A stretch of DNA of 64,000 bases from Minicystis rosea (lineage in GTDB: Bacteria; Myxococcota_A; Polyangia; Polyangiales; Polyangiaceae), in contig CP016211.1 in the NCBI GenBank assembly GCA_001931535.1, positions 620,001-684,000 of the forward strand, in the 5' to 3' direction. The translations under genes were made by a program, and so were the position numbers. Position 1 is the stretch's first letter. Each line of letters opens with the position of its first letter. Positions 50,372 to 59,400 of this stretch are shown piece after piece. The notes beneath the pieces were generated by a model, which had not been told where the DNA came from, did no database searches, and saw only the letters and a program-made list of their open reading frames with translations.

Positions 50372-51406
50372 ATGACAACGGCTGCTCGTGAAGCTCCCAC
50401 GGTCGTGATTGGCGCTGGGATTGCTGGTCTCTCGTGCGCGCGTGCGCTCGCGGACGCGGGGCGATCGGTGTTGGTGCTCGAACGCGCACCGGGTGTCGGG
50501 GGCCGCTGCGCCACGCGCCGTTTCGAAGAGCAGGCCATCGATTTCGGCGTGCTCTTCTTCCACGGGAGCGATCCCGATTTCGTGGCCGCGCTCGAGGCCG
50601 TCCCCGGCACGGCCATCGCCGGTTGGCCCAACGTGATCCAGGGCGCGGGGCGCCCATCGCAGCCGGAGACCTTTGGGCACGGTGAGCGTCGCGTCGCTTT
50701 CAGCGAAGGGGTTTATCTCTTTCCCAAGCACCTCGCGTGGGGCCTCGACGTGCGTGTGGGCGTGCGCGTGATCTCGTTTCGCGTCGACGGCGGATCCATC
50801 CTCCTCGACGTCGAAGACGGCGCGCCCGTGCGCGCGGGGACGGTGGTCGTCGCCGTCGCGCCCGAGCAAGCGCTCACCTTGCTCACGGCTTCGCCGGCGG
50901 ACGCGCCCGCGATAGCCACGGCGCGCGCGATGCTCGGGATGGTGCGCAGCCAGCCGTGTTTGACGGTCCTGGCCGGTTACCCGCTCGACGTCCCCGCGCC
51001 TTCCTGGCACGTTCACTATCCAGAGGATTCACGCGTGCTGCAGGTCGTCTCCCACGACTCGGCCAAGCGGCCTTCACCGTCGTATCGCGCATTGGTCTAC
51101 CAAGCGCATCCGCGCTGGTCGCACGATCGGCTCGGTGACGACTGCTGGCCACGTGAGATGCTTTGTGAGGCGTCGCGCGTGCTCGGCGCGTGGGCAGGGG
51201 AGCCGCGCTTCTTTCACGCCCACCGCTGGCACTATGCGCGCACCGACGCGGGGGCCGAGCTCTCCGATCCGCTTCTCTTTCATCTTCCGGGCGGCGCGCG
51301 CCTCGGCTTTGCGGGCGAGCTCTTCGCGCGGGGCAGCGGGGTCGAAGCGGCGTGGATATCGGGCCGCCGTATGGCGAGGCGTATCCTCGCCGAGGAGAAA
51401 GCATGA
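50372..51406 (+). CDS. FAD-dependent amine oxidoreductase (renalase-like)
   Basis: A 344-residue flavoprotein. It has the Rossmann motif VVIGAGIAGLSCARALADAG, then LVLERAPGVGGRCATRRFEE, the typical GG-doublet with RxAT-like sequence of renalase/NAD(P)H oxidoreductases. The late LGFAGELFARGSGVEAAWISG is the C-terminal FAD-contacting motif. Substrate unknown. Its stop overlaps the ribA start (ATGA). Confidence 0.85.
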   Translation: MTTAAREAPTVVIGAGIAGLSCARALADAGRSVLVLERAPGVGGRCATRRFEEQAIDFGVLFFHGSDPDFVAALEAVPGTAIAGWPNVIQGAGRPSQPETFGHGERRVAFSEGVYLFPKHLAWGLDVRVGVRVISFRVDGGSILLDVEDGAPVRAGTVVVAVAPEQALTLLTASPADAPAIATARAMLGMVRSQPCLTVLAGYPLDVPAPSWHVHYPEDSRVLQVVSHDSAKRPSPSYRALVYQAHPRWSHDRLGDDCWPREMLCEASRVLGAWAGEPRFFHAHRWHYARTDAGAELSDPLLFHLPGGARLGFAGELFARGSGVEAAWISGRRMARRILAEEKA

Positions 51407-52158
51407 ACGCGTCCACCGAGCAGCTCCGTCGCCTCGTCGAGCGCGATCAGGGGCACGAGTGCGACGGCTATGGTCCCGCCAAGGTTTGCGTGCGGGTCGC
51501 GGCCGTCGCTGAGCTGCCGACGCGGGTCGGTCACTTCCAGATCGTGGCCTTCTACAACAACCGCGACGCCAAAGAGCACATCGCCATGATCCGCGGCGAC
51601 GTGGTGGGCTCGCCCGACGTCCCCACGCGCCTCCACTCCGAGTGCCTCACCGGCGACGTGATGGGATCGCTGCGCTGCGATTGCCGTGATCAGCTCCTCG
51701 AAGGGCTGCGCCTCATCAGCAGCATGGAGCGCGGGATCTTGCTCTACCTCCGGCAGGAGGGGCGCGGCATCGGCCTCATCAACAAGGTGCGGGCCTATGC
51801 GCTTCAGGATCAGGGGCTCGACACCGTCGACGCCAACATCGCCCTCGGCTTCCGCGACGACGAGCGCGACTACGCGGTGGCCGCGCACATGCTGCGGAGC
51901 CTCGACGTCAGCTCGGTCCGGCTCATCACCAACAACCCGAACAAGATCGCGCAGCTCACCCAGTACGGCGTCGCGGTCACGGGCCGCATCCCGCACGTGA
52001 TCCCGCCCAACGATCACAACCGCTTCTATCTCGAGACGAAGGCCAAGCGCTCGGGCCACTACATCGATCACGCCGGCAAGACGCACCTCGTCGAGCAGAG
52101 CGACGCGGTCCTGGTGGACGGCATGCCCGGCCCGGCGGACTCCGAGCGAGATCGCTGA
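51403..52158 (+). CDS. ribA: GTP cyclohydrolase II
   Basis: First step of riboflavin synthesis from GTP. The 251-residue protein carries the zinc ligands C81, C92 and C94 (HSECLTGDVMGSLRCDC) and the active-site segments LYLRQEGRGIGLINKVRAYA and RLITNNPNKI. It is monofunctional, without the RibB domain. Coupled to the flavoprotein gene upstream. An IS701-like element begins four bases after its stop. Confidence 0.95.
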   Translation: MNASTEQLRRLVERDQGHECDGYGPAKVCVRVAAVAELPTRVGHFQIVAFYNNRDAKEHIAMIRGDVVGSPDVPTRLHSECLTGDVMGSLRCDCRDQLLEGLRLISSMERGILLYLRQEGRGIGLINKVRAYALQDQGLDTVDANIALGFRDDERDYAVAAHMLRSLDVSSVRLITNNPNKIAQLTQYGVAVTGRIPHVIPPNDHNRFYLETKAKRSGHYIDHAGKTHLVEQSDAVLVDGMPGPADSERDR

Positions 52159-52217
52159 ATACTACCCGGCCCTCCTGAGAGTTGGCCCAGCGGTCAACAT
52201 TTCGGCATGGGTCGGGT

Positions 52218-52683
52218 ATGCAACTCGAAGCTCCGCTCGATGAAGGGCTGCTGGACCGCTTGGATGCGTTCATTGGCCCTGTTCTGTTAGGGCTCCCCGA
52301 TCGCGGTCGGCGCGCGCTGGGGCGGATGTATGTTGCGGGCTTGCTCGGTCCAGGCGAGCGGAAGAGCGTTGCACCTATCGTTCAGCGCCAGCGTGGAGGC
52401 GACGCGCCCGCGCGTGAGCGGCGCATGCGTGAGATGCTCGCGGAGGACGACTGGAACGCGCAGAGTCTCATGTTCGCGTCTGCCGAGCGGCTACTGCACG
52501 TTACCGACGGCTGGCAGGCGTACACGCTCGATGACACGGCGTTGCTCAAGCGAGGCCGGTACTCGGTGGGCGTCGCGAAGCAGTACGCAGGTTGCGTCGG
52601 ACACGTCACGGGCTGCCAATGCATCGTCACCATGGGCCTTGCGAGCGATGCGATCTCGACATTGATCCTCGCGCGGCTCTTCT
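52218..52683 (+). pseudogene. IS701-like transposase, N-terminal fragment
   Basis: From ATG 52218 (MQLEAPLDEGLLDRLDAFIG) to the IS66 insertion. It contains WQAYTLDDTALLKRGRYSVG and VAKQYAGCVGHVTGCQCIVT, the first catalytic Asp region of the IS701 (DDE) transposase family. Frame is lost into IS66 sequence. It joins exactly to the fragment at 55124. Probably inactive. Confidence 0.93.
52676..52683. repeat. Target-site duplication of the IS66 insertion, left copy
   Basis: GCTCTTCT directly before the IS66 left end. The identical octamer lies at 55116-55123 after the right end. Eight bases is the standard IS66 duplication length. Confidence 0.95.
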
Positions 52684-52753
52684 GTAAGTCCCCGCCGTCC
52701 CCCGTCGTGACAACCACCTTGCTCCGTGGTTGCCGGCGGCAGCACAGCCGTCG

Positions 52754-54253
52754 TCAGCTCGCCGCCGCGAGCTCGTGTGGCAGCGGCACCTCTTCGCCCG
52801 CGAACGCCGCCGCAACGGCACGCCGCAGATACTCCGCGGGATCGACGCCCACGAGCTTCGCGCTCTCGAGCAACGAATAGAACAACGCCGCCACCTGCGT
52901 GCCGCGCAGCGAGCGGGAGCCGTAGTGGTTTTTCCGGCCCACGACAGGGCCGCGCAAGGCGCGCTCCGCGGGATTATTGTCCAGCGGCAGCGCGGGATCG
53001 TCCACGAAACGGCAGAGCAGACTCCAGCGATTCGTCAGGTAGCGAATCGCCTCGTACAGCCGCGTTCCCGGAGGACTCCGCTGCTGCACGATCCATTGCT
53101 GGATCTCCGCCAGCACCGCTCGCGATTCTTCCCGTCGTAACTTCCTACGCTGTTCCAGATCGTCGCCGGCGCGCGACTCGATCGCATACAGCTTGCCGAT
53201 CCGTTCGAGCATCCACCCACACTCGTTCGGGAAAGCCTGCTCGCATTCGACGAAGTTGCGGCGCGCGTGCACCCAACACTGCACGAGCTTGAGCGACGGG
53301 TACTTCTTGGCGAGCGCGTCATAGGCCTTGTAGCCGTCGCACATCACGTAGCCGTCGAAGCCCGCGAGCAGCTCCTCGGCAGCCTCGCTGTCGCGGCCGC
53401 CGTGGATCTCGTAATAGACGCCTACGTCGGAGACGAGCGTCCAGATATGCCACTTCGACGCTGCCGCGTGCCCACCCTTCTTGTCGTGCAGCGGCCACGG
53501 CGTCTCGTCTGCGAAGAGCAGCTTCTGGGCGTGCTGCACCATCCCGAGTCGCACGTAGGCCGGCAGCAAGAGCTGGTGAAGGGCCCAGAGCTGATCGAAG
53601 AGCGTCTGGGCCTCGACGATGAGCCCCGCACGCGCCATCGCGCGCACCTGTCGCTCGAGGGGCATGTGATCGAGATACTTGTCGATGGCGACCACGCTCG
53701 CGAAGCCGGCCGAATAACGGCCACCCTCGATCAAGCGGCGCGGCGCCGGCGCCGTCTCGATGCAACCACCGCAGCGGCAGCGGTACTTCTGGCGCCGATG
53801 GCGCTTGATGACGTAGCGCCGCTCGACGACGTCGATCTCCTCGCTCTCTTCGTACTGCCCCTCCCACGCTTCGAGCGCGCCCCCGCAGCTCGGGCAGGTC
53901 TTGTCGGCGTCATCGAGATCGTGGACGACGTCTTCGATGGGCAGCTTCGGCTGCTCGCGCGGGCCGTGGCCCTTCTGCGGCGGCTTGTCGCCAGCAGACT
54001 TGTCGTCGGCGATGCCGGCGCGCTTCTCGCTCTGATGCTGAAAGATGCGTGAGCGGTTCGCTTCGATCTCTTTCTCGAGTGAAGAGATCTCCAGCCGCAA
54101 TTGCACCGCAGCCTCGCCCGTGGTCGTGGCCACCTTCTTCTGCAGCGCGAGGAGCTTTTCGACCAGCCGCTCGTACTCGCGGAGCAGCGACATCGCCATC
54201 GTGCGCAGTCGCTCGAGGTCCTTCTCGTGCGCAATGCGGTCGGCGTCGGTCAC
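52754..54253 (-). CDS. tnpC: IS66 transposase TnpC
   Basis: A 499-residue transposase starting MTDADRIAHEKDLERLR, with an N-terminal coiled coil (LLREYERLVEKLLALQKKVA), the zinc-binding domain (CPSCGGALEAWEG, KYRCRCGGC) and the IS66 catalytic core (LLFADETPWPLHDKKGGHAA, YVMCDGYKAYDALAKKY, LVQCWVHARRNFVECEQAFP, PLDNNPAERALRGPVVGRKN). Full length, so possibly active. Confidence 0.96.
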   Translation of the reverse strand: MTDADRIAHEKDLERLRTMAMSLLREYERLVEKLLALQKKVATTTGEAAVQLRLEISSLEKEIEANRSRIFQHQSEKRAGIADDKSAGDKPPQKGHGPREQPKLPIEDVVHDLDDADKTCPSCGGALEAWEGQYEESEEIDVVERRYVIKRHRRQKYRCRCGGCIETAPAPRRLIEGGRYSAGFASVVAIDKYLDHMPLERQVRAMARAGLIVEAQTLFDQLWALHQLLLPAYVRLGMVQHAQKLLFADETPWPLHDKKGGHAAASKWHIWTLVSDVGVYYEIHGGRDSEAAEELLAGFDGYVMCDGYKAYDALAKKYPSLKLVQCWVHARRNFVECEQAFPNECGWMLERIGKLYAIESRAGDDLEQRRKLRREESRAVLAEIQQWIVQQRSPPGTRLYEAIRYLTNRWSLLCRFVDDPALPLDNNPAERALRGPVVGRKNHYGSRSLRGTQVAALFYSLLESAKLVGVDPAEYLRRAVAAAFAGEEVPLPHELAAAS

Positions 54254-54304
54254 GTCCCTTGGACGCCGAGCCCGTGCCGAATGGCTCAGACGTGTGAGAT
54301 GGTT

Positions 54305-54682
54305 TTAGCGAAAGACGACGCGCTGTTCGTCCGCGCGCCACGGCGGCGGGCTGAGCACGACGCGTCCGACGAGCTCGCTGCCTTCGAGGAACAGTCCCAG
54401 CTCGCTCATCGTCCACGAGAGCGGTCCGTCCCCGGGGCGCTGCCATGGCGCGACGAAATGGCCTTGGCTCAATCGTTTTGCCAGGACGACGTGGCCCGTG
54501 CCATCCCAGAAGAGCACTTTGGCCGTGCGACGCCGTCGTCCCACGAACACGAAGACGCCGCCGTCGAGCACGTCCGTGTTCATCGCTGCGCGCACCACCG
54601 CCGCGAGCGTGTCGAACGACTTGCGCATGTCGACGGGCTCGCGATGCACCCAGATCCGCACCGCACGCGGCAGCCCGATCAC
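54305..54682 (-). CDS. tnpB: IS66 Orf2 protein TnpB
   Basis: A 125-residue IS66 accessory protein from GTG 54682 (VIGLPRAVRIWVHREPVDMR). It contains the hallmark KSFDTLAAVVR and GGVFVFVGRRRRTAKVLFWD, with the C-terminal conserved FVAPWQRPGDGPLSWTMSEL. GTGA overlap with tnpA. Needed for IS66 transposition, biochemical role unclear. Confidence 0.94.
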   Translation of the reverse strand: MIGLPRAVRIWVHREPVDMRKSFDTLAAVVRAAMNTDVLDGGVFVFVGRRRRTAKVLFWDGTGHVVLAKRLSQGHFVAPWQRPGDGPLSWTMSELGLFLEGSELVGRVVLSPPPWRADEQRVVFR

Positions 54683-55041
54683 GCGAGCCTCCGCACGAGC
54701 TCGGCGATGTCCGCCATCGTGGCGCCTTCGATTCTGAGCCCCGCAGGGCCATGCACGACGAGCGACGACGCGACCACCGGCTTCGCGACCACCTCGACCG
54801 CGCGGAACGTCGCTTCGGCACGCGGTGCGGGCGTCGCGCTCTCCTTCTGCCCCCACTTGCGCAGCGTGGTCGCGCTCACGCCGAGCTCTTTGGCGACCCT
54901 CGACAGCCCCACGCCTTCGCGACGCCGCTGCTCGACGAGCTCGAGCACCGCTTGTCGCGTGGCCTCCGGATAAGGGCGGCCGAACCCGACGTTGTTCCGC
55001 ACCAGCGCAGCCCGAATCTCCTCAATCGTCTTCGTCATCAT
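54679..55041 (-). CDS. tnpA: IS66 Orf1 protein TnpA
   Basis: A 120-residue helix-turn-helix protein of the IS66 family (VAKELGVSATTLRKWGQK), with the N-terminal EEIRAALVRNNVGFGRPY and C-terminal GLRIEGATMADIAELVRRLA. The first gene of the element, 74 bp inside its right end. Confidence 0.93.
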   Translation of the reverse strand: MMTKTIEEIRAALVRNNVGFGRPYPEATRQAVLELVEQRRREGVGLSRVAKELGVSATTLRKWGQKESATPAPRAEATFRAVEVVAKPVVASSLVVHGPAGLRIEGATMADIAELVRRLA

Positions 55042-55115
55042 GGTCTCCCCACGCGCCCGCGCGAGGAGATGGGCAATCGAGGGCTACGTCACGACGGGGC
55101 GGCGCGGGGTGTTAC

Positions 55116-55123
55116 GCTCTTCT
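55116..55123. repeat. Target-site duplication of the IS66 insertion, right copy
   Basis: GCTCTTCT, identical to 52676-52683. Joining the flanks here restores CGGCTCTTCTTGCCG, reading LARLF-LPQTW in frame across the former insertion site. Confidence 0.95.
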
Positions 55124-56082
55124 TGCCGCAGACCTGGTTCGGCTCGAAGTCTGCCGAGCGCCGCGAAGCGGCCCACGTTCCTGAAAACATCGTTCGTCGC
55201 GGTCACCAAACCAAGCACGAGATCGCGCTCGGGCTCATCGACCAGCTCCGGATCGAGGGCATGCCAAAGCGGCCATTCCTCTGTGACAGCGGCTACGGCG
55301 GGTCCACGGAGTTTCGGCAGGCGCTGGCGACGCGCGGTGAACAGTACGTGGCCGGCGTGACGCTCGATCTCAGCGTGTGGGAAGCCGATGTGACGTTCGT
55401 CGCTCCGACGCGCCAATCGACGCGGGGACGGCCTCGGACGCGCTTGCAGCCCGTGGGAGGACGGACACCACGGAGCGCGCTCGAGCTGGCCAAGAGTCTG
55501 CCCTCCGAGACATGGACCGAGGTGACGTGGCGCGAGGGGTCACGAGGGCTGCAGAAAAGCCGCTTCGCCGCCGTCCGCGTACGGCCAGCACGTCGGTACG
55601 ACGCCGGTGTCGACAGCGTCGCACAGCTCTTCGACGAGGAGTGGCTGCTCGTGCATTGGCCGACAGGCGAGCTCGAGCCAACCAAAGCGTGGCTGTCGAA
55701 CCTGCCCAAAGACACGAGCCTGCTGCAGCTGGTGCAGCTTGCGCGGCTGCGCTGGCGGATCGAGCGCGATCATCAAGAGAGCAAAGAACTGCTCGGGCTC
55801 GACCACTACGAAGGCCGCTCCTGGCACGGGATTCACCACCACCTGGCATTGGTGCTTCTCGCGCAGCAGTTCCTCGCGCTCGAACGTTGGACCGAACTGA
55901 AACGGGCGCAGCTTGCGGCGCCGCCTGTTGAACCTGCTGCACCTGCTCCGCAGGCTTTTTCCCCCACGTTCGCGGCTGCCCTCGTCCTACGCCATCGCCG
56001 AACTGCTACAGGCGCTCATCGCGCTGCGCCTGTGCCCATTCTGCCCGACGTGCCGGCGTCCCACGGATCGCAGGAAATTTGA
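55124..56082 (+). pseudogene. IS701-like transposase, C-terminal fragment
   Basis: Continues the frame of 52218-52683 with LPQTWFGSKSAERREAAHVP, then KRPFLCDSGYGGSTEFRQAL (catalytic Asp region), RLRWRIERDHQESKELLGLD (the E-helix of the DDE triad) and GIHHHLALVLLAQQFLALER. Together the two parts make 475 codons including the stop. Without IS66 this would be an intact transposase. Confidence 0.92.
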
Positions 56083-56122
56083 CCTGGCTCCGCCTTCGCG
56101 TGGAGGGGCCGGGTAGACCTGA

Positions 56123-56246
56123 AGATGTGACCGAGAAAGCTGCTGCGCGTCGCGCGGCGTCGGTCGTCCTCCCTCAAAATCGACGAGGATTCCTCGGTCG
56201 TCCTCCCTATCCGCGCGACGCTCGCGACGCTTTCTCGGTCACATCT
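56123..56246. repeat. 124-bp palindromic element beside the IS701-like right end
   Basis: Arms of about 35 bp: left (56123-56157) starts AGATGTGACCGAGAAAGC and ends CGTCGCGCGG; the right arm (56211-56246) is its near-perfect reverse complement, differing only in the middle. Between them CGGTCGTCCTCCCT occurs twice (56161 and 56195), and a small perfect hairpin CGAGGA-T-TCCTCG lies at 56184-56196. No open frame of note. Confidence 0.85.
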
Positions 56247-56441
56247 CGAGACATTGCGGCGGCGCCTCTTTCATCGCAGAGCGCCGGCCGTCCATGAAGC
56301 ATGCGCGACGCGCGTGTACGCATCCCTTCGACCGTTGCGCGGAAGTGGTCGATGCGTCGATGCGCATCGGATCCCCATGCATGCTGAGCGCTTGACAGGG
56401 GTCGGAGCGGCGCTCGATCCTGCCGTTCGGGAAGGGAAGAC
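56247..56441. other. Intergenic region before the RHS gene
   Basis: About 195 bp with no gene. It must hold the RHS promoter. GGGAAGGGAAGAC just before the ATG is a purine-rich ribosome-site candidate. Confidence 0.4.
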
Positions 56442-59400
56442 ATGGCGCGCACGGCCCCTGCACCGAACATTCCGCCGATCCCCGGCATGTGCCCGAGCGT
56501 CGCGGTCCTCGCGGGCGGCGGCGACGCGGGCAATGGCAGCGGCGACGGCGCCGGTGATGGCAACGGCGACGAAAACGCGGGCGCCGGCTCGGGCGGCGAA
56601 AACGCGGAAGCCGATGCGCGCGGCGCACCCGATTACGAGAAGTACCCCGACTGCGGCTACGAATCGCACCCGGTCGACGTCGTCACCGGCCGTGCGTTCA
56701 CGCACCCGATCACCGATCTCGAGCTGCCCGGCCCGCTGCCTCTCTCCTTCAGCCGGATGTACAGCTCGAAGATGGCCGAGCGCGACACCGGCCTCGGCTT
56801 CGGCTGGGGCCACACCTTCGGCTGGGAGGTGGAGGTCAAGCGCCGCAGCATCGTGGTCTGGAACGAGCAGGGCATCGCCGTCGATTTCCCCCTGATTCGC
56901 CCGGGCGAAGAGGTGATCGGCCCTTGGGGTTGGGTGCTCCGCCGCGAGGTCTGGGGCTTCGCCGTCGACGCCGACGACGGCCTCTGGCACCTCTTCTCCG
57001 TCGCCGAGGACGAGGGCAAACGCTACCGGCTCACCGCCCTCGAAGATCGCAACCGCAACCGCATCTCGCTCACCTACGACGACGGCAAGCTCGTCGAAGT
57101 GAAGGACAGCGCGGGCCGCATCGTCCGCCTCGTGCCCACGCGCGAAGGTCGCATCGGATCGATCCAGGTGCAGAACGCGATCTCGCAGGGGCAATGGATC
57201 GCCTTCGCGACCTACGCCTACGACGACGCGGGCAACCTCGTGGGGGCCACGGACGCGGAGGGCCACGCCGCGCACTACGAATACGACGAAGATCACCGGC
57301 TCACCGCCGACACCGATCGCACCGGCCTCTGTTTCCACTTCGTCTACGATCGCGAGGGGCGCTGCGTCGAGTCGTGGGGCGACTATCCGGGCCGCCGTGA
57401 TCCGAGCCTCGCCGACGGCTTGCCGCGCTGGCTCGCGGACGGCGTGACGCCCATCAAGGGCGTCCATCACTGCCGCTTCGAGTACCTCAAAGACGGCTAC
57501 ACCGAAGTGGCGAACTCGCTCGAGGTGCGCCGCTACTTCGGCAACCGCCACGGCACGTTGGACAAGTCGGTCATCGGGCGCGGCGTCGTGACCTGCACGT
57601 ACGACGATCACGGCTTCCTCCTCTCGCGCACCGACGAGATGAAGGCGACGACGACGTACGAGCGCGACGCGCGCGGCCGCTTGCTCAAGGTCGTCGATCC
57701 GCTCGGCCGCATCACCCAGATCACGCGCGACGCCGCAGGCCAGCCCATCGAGATCGTCGATCCCGCGGGCGGCGTGACGGTCGCGCACCGTGACAGCTTC
57801 GGCAACGTGGTGGCGCTGATCAACGCCGCGGGCGCGGTCACCTCGTACGTCAACGACACGCGCGGCCTGCCCACGCAGGTCACGCTGCCGAACGGCGGCC
57901 GCTTGCACGTCACCTGCGACGCGCACGGCAACCCGGCCGAGCTCGTCCAACCGGACGGCGGTGTTTGGCGGTGGAAGCACGACCATCTCGGCCGCCTCCT
58001 CGAAGAGATCGATCCCCTCGGCCACGCCACGCGCTTCGCGTATTCGCAGCGCGGCAACATGATCGCCCGCACCGATCCGGCGGGCGGCGTCACGCGCTAC
58101 ACCTACGACGGCGAGGAGCAGATCACGCAGGTGGTCGAGCCGACGGGCGCGCGCACCTCCGGGACCTACGGCGGGTATCACCGCTTCTGCCGGCGCGAGC
58201 AGCCCGACGGCGCCGTCATCCACTATCGCTACGACTACGAAGGACGCGTCGTCGAGATCATCGATGGTCGCGGTGAGGTGCGTCGCTTCGCGTACTCCAC
58301 GTCGGGCGATCTCGTCTCGGAGACGGCGCCCGATGGTCGCCTGCGTCGCTTCAAGCACGACGCCGCGGGGCGCGTGACCGAGATCGTCGACGGCCTCCGG
58401 GAGAAGACGAAGCTCGTGTACGACGCGGCCGGCCAGATCGTCGAGCGCAGCTACGGCGATCTCGCGGAGGCCTTCGAATACGACGGCAACGGCGATCTCG
58501 TGATCGCACGCGGCGGCATCGCCACCGTCGAGGTGATGCGCGACGCGCTCGGACGAATCACGAGCGAGACCATCATCGTCGGCGACGACCGGACCACCGT
58601 CGAAGTGGACTACGACACGATGGGCCGCCGCATCTCGCGGCGCACCTCGCGCGGACACGCGGAGACGATCGAGCGTGACGTGATGGGCAACCCCACGCGC
58701 ACGCGGCTCGGCGACTCGTTCGAGATCCTCCACGCGAACGACGCGCTCGGCCGCGAGATCGCGCGTCATCTCCCCGGCGGCGGCCGCATCGAGAGCACCT
58801 TCGACGCCGCGGGCCGCCTGGCGAAGCGCGCGTCGCTCACCCCCGTCGTGCATCGACCGATGGGCCGCGACGAGCCCGAGTGGCTCGGCCAGCGCGACGG
58901 CGGCATCGCGACCGAGCGGCGCTATCTGCACGACGGCGATCGCATCCTCGAGATCCACGGTCGCCGTCGCGGTCCGGTGCGCTTCGAGTACGAGCCGGAC
59001 GGCGCCATCGCTGCGGCCCGCTACGATCAAGGGCCCTCCGAGAGCTTCCGCTGGGACGCGGGTGGAAACGTCCATCCCTCGGGAGAAGATCGCGTCTACG
59101 GCCCCGGCAATCGTCTGTTGCAGAAGGGCAACACGCAATACGTGTGGGACGACGCCGGCCGCCTCGTGGAGAAGCGCAAGCGCGAGCACGGCGTCGACGA
59201 GGTCTGGCGCTACGGTTGGAACGCCAAGGATCTCCTCGAGTCGGTCACGTCGCCCGACGGCACCGTGACCGACTTCCGCTACGACGCGTTCCGCCGCCGC
59301 GTGCAGAAGCGTGTCTCGCGCTCGCTTCGCCCCGGCGCGCCGCCGGCCTCGGTCGATCTAACGACCTTCGCGTGGGACGGTGATCTCCTCGTGCACGAGA

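Larger units (their letters stand above)
52684..55115 (-). mobile_element. IS66 family element
   Basis: 2432 bp with imperfect terminal inverted repeats: the left end begins GTAAGTCCCCGCCGTC and the right end, read inward, GTAACACCCCGCGCCG; both continue to CGTCGTGAC. It encodes tnpA, tnpB and tnpC on the minus strand, all intact. Perfect 8-bp target duplications flank it. A young, apparently complete copy. Confidence 0.96.
52162..56116 (+). mobile_element. IS701-like element, interrupted by IS66
   Basis: The left end CTACCCGGCCCTCC (52162) and the right end, read inward as CTACCCGGCCCCTCC (ending 56116), are imperfect inverted repeats. Without the IS66 copy and one 8-bp duplication the element is 1515 bp and encodes one 474-residue transposase. 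No perfect flanking target duplication was found for this element, so its own insertion may be old or its ends slightly misplaced. Confidence 0.9.

Noticed and set aside
52684..55115. IS66 as part of a larger composite transposon with cargo
   Set aside because: Only tnpA, tnpB and tnpC lie between the ends, and there is no second IS66 copy in the window.
56271..59189. 972-codon open frame opposite the RHS gene
   Set aside because: Arg/Ala/Asp-rich antisense sequence without motifs. It mirrors the RHS repeats and is explained by GC-rich third-position bias.
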